A stretch of DNA of 64,000 nucleotides. Source: JBBDXA01 sp040902585 (lineage in GTDB: Bacteria; Planctomycetota; Phycisphaerae; Phycisphaerales; Phycisphaeraceae). Position numbers and translations under genes: made by a program. This document shows, piece after piece, positions 59,842 to 64,000 of this stretch. The stretch spans positions 1 to 64,000 of the forward strand of contig JBBDXA010000229.1 in the NCBI GenBank assembly GCA_040902585.1, in the 5' to 3' direction. The notes under the pieces are model-generated. The model did no database searches and had not been told where the DNA came from. It was given only the letters and a program-made list of their open reading frames with translations. Each line of letters begins with the position of its first letter. Position 1 is the first letter of the stretch.

Positions 59842-61854
59842 CTACTCAAACGCATGCACTTCGCGTTCGAGCTTCGAGTGGCTGGTGTAAAGGTCGAAGT
59901 AGCGGCCGTGCTTCTTGATAAGGTCGCGGTGATTGCCCTGTTCGACGACTCGGCCGCCGTCGATGAAGAGGATCACATCCGCCCGGCGAATCGTGGACAG
60001 ACGATGCGCGATCACGAAGCTGATCCGGCCTTGAAGTATCGCTTCGAGGCCTTGTTGAATCACGTGTTCCGTGTGCGTGTCGATCGAACTGGTCGCTTCG
60101 TCCATGACGAAGACCTGCGGGTTGGCGATGATCGCGCGGGCGAAGGAGAGCAGTTGCTTCTGCCCGGTGGAGAGGCGCGAGCCGCCCTGACCGACCTCGC
60201 TGTCGTATCCGCGATCGAGCTCCTGGATGAAGTCGTGAGCGCGGACGAGTTTCGCGGCCTGTTCGATTTCTTCATTGGTCGCATCGAGCCGACCGAAGCG
60301 GATGTTCTCGCGCACGGTGCCGCTAAAGAGGTGCGGCGCCTGAAGGACGATGCCGAGGTTGGATTGCAGCCAGTGCAGCGAACGCTCTCGGTAGTCGACG
60401 CCGTTGATGAGGACGCTGCCGCGGGTGGGTTCGTAGAACCGGCAGACGAGGCTGACGATGGTGGATTTGCCGCCGCCGGTGGGGCCGACGAGGGCGATGG
60501 TCTGGCCGGCTTCGACGCGCAGGTTGAAGTCGGTGAGCACGGGCCGGCCGTTGGAGTAGGCGAAGGAGAGATTGCGGAACTCGATGGTGTTGATGTGATG
60601 TGGGTGGCCGTCGGGGGCGAGGGATTGGGGATCGCGGATCGCGGATTGCGGATTGGTCCGGCTCCCCTCCCTCTCAGGGAGGGGCGGGGGGAGGGTCGGT
60701 CTTGCGTCCTGCCGTTGATCTGCTGGGGCAACCAGCGTTTCAGGTATTCGTTCGCCCGACCTTCCCCTAACCCCTCCCTGGGAGGGAGGGGAATCGAGCG
60801 CCGCGCCTGCAAGCTGCGCTTGCATGCGTTTAACAACCTCCTCCGAATCCTTAATCTCCGGCACCGTGTTGAGCAGGCTCATCACACGTTCGCCCGCGCT
60901 CTGCGCGCCTTGCATTTCCGTGATGATGCGCGCCATCTGCCCGATCGGGCCGAAGAACTGCGTGGCGTAGTTGATGAACATGACCAGCGTGCCGAGCGTG
61001 ATGGCGTGCTGGATCGCCTGCCCACCGCCGTGCCACAGGGCCAGGCCCGCGGCGACGGCACCGGTGGTGGTGACGATGGGCAGGTAGATCGAGCTGAGCG
61101 TGGCCAGGCGCATGGAGTGGCCGTGCATCTCGGTGGAGAGCTTGCCGAACTCATCGAGATTGTCCTTCTCGCGTACGAGGGTCTTGGTGGTGCGCACGCC
61201 CATGAGCGATTCGTTGTAGGCCGCGGTCATTTCCGAGTAAGTCTTCCTGATCTTGCGGGCGGTGAGCAGGATGCGTTTGTGGAAGAACTTGCTGACGAAG
61301 ATCAGCGGCATGACCACGCCGATGACGATGAGGGCGAGCTTCCAGTTGATGATGAACATGACCACCGACATGATGATGATGATCAGCATGCCCCAGAGCA
61401 GATCGGTCAGGCCCCAGGCGATGATCTGGGCCAGGCGATCGCAGTCGCTGGTGATGCGCGACATCAGCCAGCCGACAGGCCGGGCGTCGTAGTAGGCGAA
61501 AGATAAATCCTGGAGCTTGTCGAAACATTCCTTGCGGATGTCGTGGCTGAGGTAGCGCGAGATTTTTCCCGCGTTGTAGATGAACAGCCAGACAAAGAAG
61601 CAGAGGAAGGCGACCATGAAACCGTAGGCGGCGATCCACTTCCACAGGCCGGGCCCCAGGCCGCGGTCGACGGCTTCATCGATGACGAACTTGGTGAGCA
61701 GCGCGAAGGAAGAATCACCGATCGCCGCGGCGACGGCGGTGCAGCACAGGGCGATGACGCTGCGGCGATAGCGCATGGCCCGGCGGACGATGGCGGTCCA
61801 CATCTTCACGTCGAGCTTGCCGTGGTATTCGTCTTCGGTGTATTCGTCTTTCAT
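59842..61854 (-). CDS. ABC exporter (membrane and ATPase domains fused) with in-frame repeat insert
   Basis: The 670-residue half-transporter has six membrane helices (residues about 25-330) and an ATPase domain with Walker A GPTGGGKST, Q loop, signature LSTGQKQLL and Walker B VFVMDEATSSID, then the H loop IAHRLST. It belongs to the MsbA/BmrA-like lipid or drug exporter group. Residues about 352-412, between the last helix and the ATPase domain, are an insert encoded by two palindromes and a heptad array (LDSPPSQGGVRGRS, PLPEREGS and NPQSAIRDPQS). The start at 61854 is chosen; the upstream 53 codons look non-coding. Confidence 0.92.
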   Translation of the reverse strand: MKDEYTEDEYHGKLDVKMWTAIVRRAMRYRRSVIALCCTAVAAAIGDSSFALLTKFVIDEAVDRGLGPGLWKWIAAYGFMVAFLCFFVWLFIYNAGKISRYLSHDIRKECFDKLQDLSFAYYDARPVGWLMSRITSDCDRLAQIIAWGLTDLLWGMLIIIIMSVVMFIINWKLALIVIGVVMPLIFVSKFFHKRILLTARKIRKTYSEMTAAYNESLMGVRTTKTLVREKDNLDEFGKLSTEMHGHSMRLATLSSIYLPIVTTTGAVAAGLALWHGGGQAIQHAITLGTLVMFINYATQFFGPIGQMARIITEMQGAQSAGERVMSLLNTVPEIKDSEEVVKRMQAQLAGAALDSPPSQGGVRGRSGERIPETLVAPADQRQDARPTLPPPLPEREGSRTNPQSAIRDPQSLAPDGHPHHINTIEFRNLSFAYSNGRPVLTDFNLRVEAGQTIALVGPTGGGKSTIVSLVCRFYEPTRGSVLINGVDYRERSLHWLQSNLGIVLQAPHLFSGTVRENIRFGRLDATNEEIEQAAKLVRAHDFIQELDRGYDSEVGQGGSRLSTGQKQLLSFARAIIANPQVFVMDEATSSIDTHTEHVIQQGLEAILQGRISFVIAHRLSTIRRADVILFIDGGRVVEQGNHRDLIKKHGRYFDLYTSHSKLEREVHAFE
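60623..60687. repeat. In-frame heptad array (GATTGCG) plus CCCCTCCC palindrome, copy 2
   Basis: Five heptads (GATTGGG, GATCGCG, GATCGCG, GATTGCG, GATTGGT; 60623-60657) are followed by a palindrome with arms CCCCTCCCT / AGGGAGGGG (60664-60684). The heptad matches those in the DUF1553 gene. Confidence 0.88.
60771..60791. repeat. In-frame CCCCTCCC palindrome, copy 3
   Basis: The palindrome CCCCTCCC...GGGAGGGG lies in the same frame and encodes part of LDSPPSQGG. It marks the N-terminal edge of the insert. Confidence 0.8.
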
Positions 61855-62043
61855 GGTCGCATCGCCCGCGCGGGTCTGTCGCGGCGGGGAGAGAGAAGTG
61901 TAGACATTCTGCGATTCGTGGCGGGCCGATTTATGGAGGAATTGGAGAGTTGAGGACATAGTCCCCGGCTTAGACTCGATCGGGTATCCGCAGCATTTAC
62001 AAGGCCAGCGCATTGTGCCGGGATGCGCATGAGGTGAACGGTC

Positions 62044-62238
62044 TCAAGCTTCGTTTGCCGTTTCGGACTCTCGTTTCCGGCGTCGCAAGCGGACTTCGTC
62101 CGGCGAAACAAGCCGGTCACCATAGTGGCGGTGCTCGGCTTGCAACCGCTCCATCAGTTTTCTCAAATCAAATCCGCATTCCTCGAGTATTTTCTCGCGG
62201 GCACGGCGGACCTCTTCAACAATTGGATCGTTCCACAT
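62044..62238 (-). CDS. Probable antitoxin of a PIN-toxin pair
   Basis: The 64-residue protein begins MWNDPIVEEVRRAREKILEE and is highly charged, with an Arg-rich tail. Short proteins starting MxNDPIVEEVRRxR are typical partners of PIN-domain toxins. It starts 10 bp after the toxin stop, so the order is toxin first. There is no clear DNA-binding domain, so any autoregulation would need another factor. Confidence 0.7.
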   Translation of the reverse strand: MWNDPIVEEVRRAREKILEECGFDLRKLMERLQAEHRHYGDRLVSPDEVRLRRRKRESETANEA

Positions 62239-62248
62239 GGCAGGGCCC

Positions 62249-62728
62249 TCAAGCAGGCATAAGCGATTCAGGCGTGACAATTGTAGGCTGAAACAATCCA
62301 AGACGGTCATTCATCTCCCGCAGTGAACGGAGTATGTGCCCGTTGGCAAGGTGGGCGCAATTCCATGTCACGAGATAATCCAGCTCGGAGACCACGGCAA
62401 GCGCGAGATGCACCGCATCATTACGCGCCTTCAGTGGTATGTGGAGCTCCGATTCATAGACCTGCGCCAGTTCGAGGACCGTGGGCGATAAGCCGATCAC
62501 CGGCAAGCCCTCAACGGCTGTCAAGCGGCGCGATGAGGCATCAGCGTCACCTCGTGTCATTTCAAGAATGACGAGGTCGGAAACATACAGATCGTAACGA
62601 TCTTTAGCGGTTAACCACCACTCGCGTGTGATTTTCTGGTGCCCTGCCATCACCGGCTCCGTGCTGGGCCAGGAAGTGAGATAGCTGGGGACCGTTGTCT
62701 CAACATAAACAGTCGGCTTGCGTTCCAT
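62249..62728 (-). CDS. PIN-domain protein, VapC-like toxin
   Basis: The 159-residue protein has a PIN-like start (VYVETTVPSYLTSW), acidic positions in SDLVILEMTRGDAD and NDAVHLALAVVSELDYLVTWNC, and a final strand (PTIVTPESLM). PIN toxins are metal-dependent RNases. VETTVPSYL rather than the classic DTS start assigns it to a divergent PIN subfamily. The likely antitoxin gene follows. Confidence 0.8.
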   Translation of the reverse strand: MERKPTVYVETTVPSYLTSWPSTEPVMAGHQKITREWWLTAKDRYDLYVSDLVILEMTRGDADASSRRLTAVEGLPVIGLSPTVLELAQVYESELHIPLKARNDAVHLALAVVSELDYLVTWNCAHLANGHILRSLREMNDRLGLFQPTIVTPESLMPA

Positions 62729-62743
62729 GAACCTACTGTACCG

Positions 62744-64000
62744 TTACTCCGTCGGACTGCGATACACCATCGCCGGGGTATGCGCTCCCTGCAACTCCGG
62801 AGCCGCTGGCTCATCTGCCGCGGGCACCTTCGCCACCCGCACCGCGCACACCTTGTACTCCGGGCAGCCGGTGAACTCATCCACCGCTGCGCCGATGAGG
62901 ATGTTGGTGCGCGACTCGGGGAAGTGGAACGTCATGAACAGAATGCCGGGGTTCGTCGCGCGGGTGATCTCCGCCTTGACGCGCACGGTGCCGCGCCGGC
63001 TGGTGATATCGACATACTCATCATTCGAAATGCCCAGCGCCCGCGCGTCCTTCGGATGAATGCGCAGCCGTTCTTCCTTGGCCTTGTCGAGCAGGGCGAC
63101 ATCGGTCCGCCGCGTCATGGTGCCCACGTTGTAGTGAAACAGTTGGCGACCCGTGGTGAGCATGAGCGGATACTCTTCATCAGGCAACTCGCCCGGCTCC
63201 TGCCAGGGTGTGCTCGTAAGCATCGCTTTGCCGCGAAGGAAATTTCCATCGAGGTGAACGATCTCGGTGCCGGGGTGATCCTTGTCGTAACAAGGCCACT
63301 GAAGGAAGCCGAGCTTCTCCAATCGCTCGTAGCTCACGCCCGCCCAATGCGGCGTGAGACGCGCGAGTTCATCCATGATCTTAGAAGCATCGATCGGCGT
63401 GCCCGGCCCGGTGTCGAATCCAAAGTCCACGCCCATGCGCCGGGCGATCGCATTGGTGATGTCGCCATCAATCATCGTCCCGGCCAGCGGCTCGATCGCC
63501 TTTCGCACGCGCTGAATCCGGCGATCGCTGTTGACGAACGTGCCGTTCTTTTCCAGGAACGTCGTGCCGGGCAGGACCACATCGGCAAGCTCGGCTGTCG
63601 GGTTCATGAAGATTTCCTGCACGACGAGGAACTCCAGATGCTCCAGCGCCCCGACGACGTGCGTCGTGTTCGGATCGCTCTGGGCCACGTCCTCGGCGAG
63701 GATGTACATCGCCTTGAGCTTGCCTTCGTGCGAAGCGTCGAACATATCGGGAATGCGCAGGCCTTTGTTCGTCGGCGGCTCGACGCCCCAGATCGCGCGA
63801 TGCTCGGCACGGGCGGTCATATCGGTGACGGGGCGATAGTCGCTAAAGACATTGGGCAGCGCGCCGACATCGCTCGCGCCCTGGACATTGTTCTGCCCGC
63901 GGATGGGATTGGTCCCGGTGCCGGGCCGCCCGAGGTTGCCGGTCATCACCGCCATGTTGATCATGCCGAAGACCGAGTTGGAACCGTGACCCGCTTCGGT
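62744..64000 (-). CDS. Formate dehydrogenase-type molybdopterin oxidoreductase, C-terminal part (5' end outside window)
   Basis: The gene enters from beyond position 64,000. The visible 418 or so residues include the conserved TEAGHGSNSVFGMINMAVMT, NPIRGQNNVQGASDVGALPN, YILAEDVAQSDPNTTHV, VLPGTTFLEKNGTFVNSDRR, and the C-terminal molybdopterin-dinucleotide-binding domain (PLMLTTGRQLFHYNVGTMTR, then RIHPKDARALGISNDEYVDI). This matches the alpha subunit of NAD-linked or membrane formate dehydrogenases. The catalytic Cys/Sec and the iron-sulfur domain are outside the window, so the activity cannot be confirmed. Confidence 0.88.
   Translation of the reverse strand, partial: TEAGHGSNSVFGMINMAVMTGNLGRPGTGTNPIRGQNNVQGASDVGALPNVFSDYRPVTDMTARAEHRAIWGVEPPTNKGLRIPDMFDASHEGKLKAMYILAEDVAQSDPNTTHVVGALEHLEFLVVQEIFMNPTAELADVVLPGTTFLEKNGTFVNSDRRIQRVRKAIEPLAGTMIDGDITNAIARRMGVDFGFDTGPGTPIDASKIMDELARLTPHWAGVSYERLEKLGFLQWPCYDKDHPGTEIVHLDGNFLRGKAMLTSTPWQEPGELPDEEYPLMLTTGRQLFHYNVGTMTRRTDVALLDKAKEERLRIHPKDARALGISNDEYVDITSRRGTVRVKAEITRATNPGILFMTFHFPESRTNILIGAAVDEFTGCPEYKVCAVRVAKVPAADEPAAPELQGAHTPAMVYRSPTE

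Noticed and set aside
59797..61506. A 569-codon plus-strand frame over the ABC exporter
   Set aside because: It is antisense to an intact ABC transporter with all ATPase motifs on the minus strand.

Overview
The window looks like chromosome from a planctomycete, most likely class Phycisphaerae. This is inferred from gene content, since there is no rRNA to confirm it. The marker families are DUF1501, DUF1549/DUF1553, DUF1552 and DUF1592/1588 cytochromes, DUF1080 and DUF6807 proteins, Tat-exported Gfo/Idh/MocA oxidoreductases, and many CxxC zinc-ribbon membrane proteins. The DNA is GC-rich and genes lie on both strands. I found no rRNA, tRNA, CRISPR array, prophage or complete insertion sequence.

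Layout. 1-12.1 kb holds housekeeping and small-molecule genes: a cardiolipin synthase cut by the window edge, an alkyltransferase, a secreted mutarotase, a DUF485/sodium-solute symporter pair, folK, a TolB-like propeller, queE-queD, and a divergent sigma-like regulator. 12.5-28.2 kb is one long plus-strand type IV pilus/type II secretion-type locus: pilin, small exported protein, GspH, PilM, PilN, PilO, a PilP-like protein, secretin, TPR lipoprotein, histidine kinase, response regulator, HD-GYP, STAS, GspE and GspF. 28.3-33.5 kb is a GbsR/MarR regulator followed by an unusual operon: a DCC-thioredoxin/acyltransferase fusion, two DUF2071 proteins and three small membrane proteins. 33.5-38.1 kb carries a GGDEF cyclase, a zinc alcohol dehydrogenase, a GT2 glycosyltransferase, a Dabb protein and a ParDE toxin-antitoxin pair. 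38.1-51.2 kb is a block of exported proteins that probably handles complex carbohydrates. 51.2-64 kb has an MNT nucleotidyltransferase, lepA, a patatin, a cytochrome/DUF1552 pair, an ABC exporter, a PIN toxin-antitoxin pair and the C-terminal part of a formate-dehydrogenase-type molybdoprotein.

The most unusual feature is the repeat landscape. (i) A dispersed family of paired, oppositely oriented hairpins of about 26 bp occurs at five intergenic sites. (ii) At least fifteen loci carry short arrays of degenerate 7-bp (sometimes 8-bp) repeats, often as inverted pairs and often just before a start codon. Different loci use different heptads, and some heptads recur at several loci. (iii) Arrays of this kind, with or without short perfect palindromes, also sit in frame inside three protein-coding genes: the HD-GYP protein, the DUF1549/DUF1553 cytochrome and the ABC exporter. 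There they add about 25-65 residues between conserved blocks, and the flanking family sequence rejoins cleanly when they are removed. This resembles the in-frame palindromic elements known from Rickettsia, but the heptad structure is different. I know of no named family for it.
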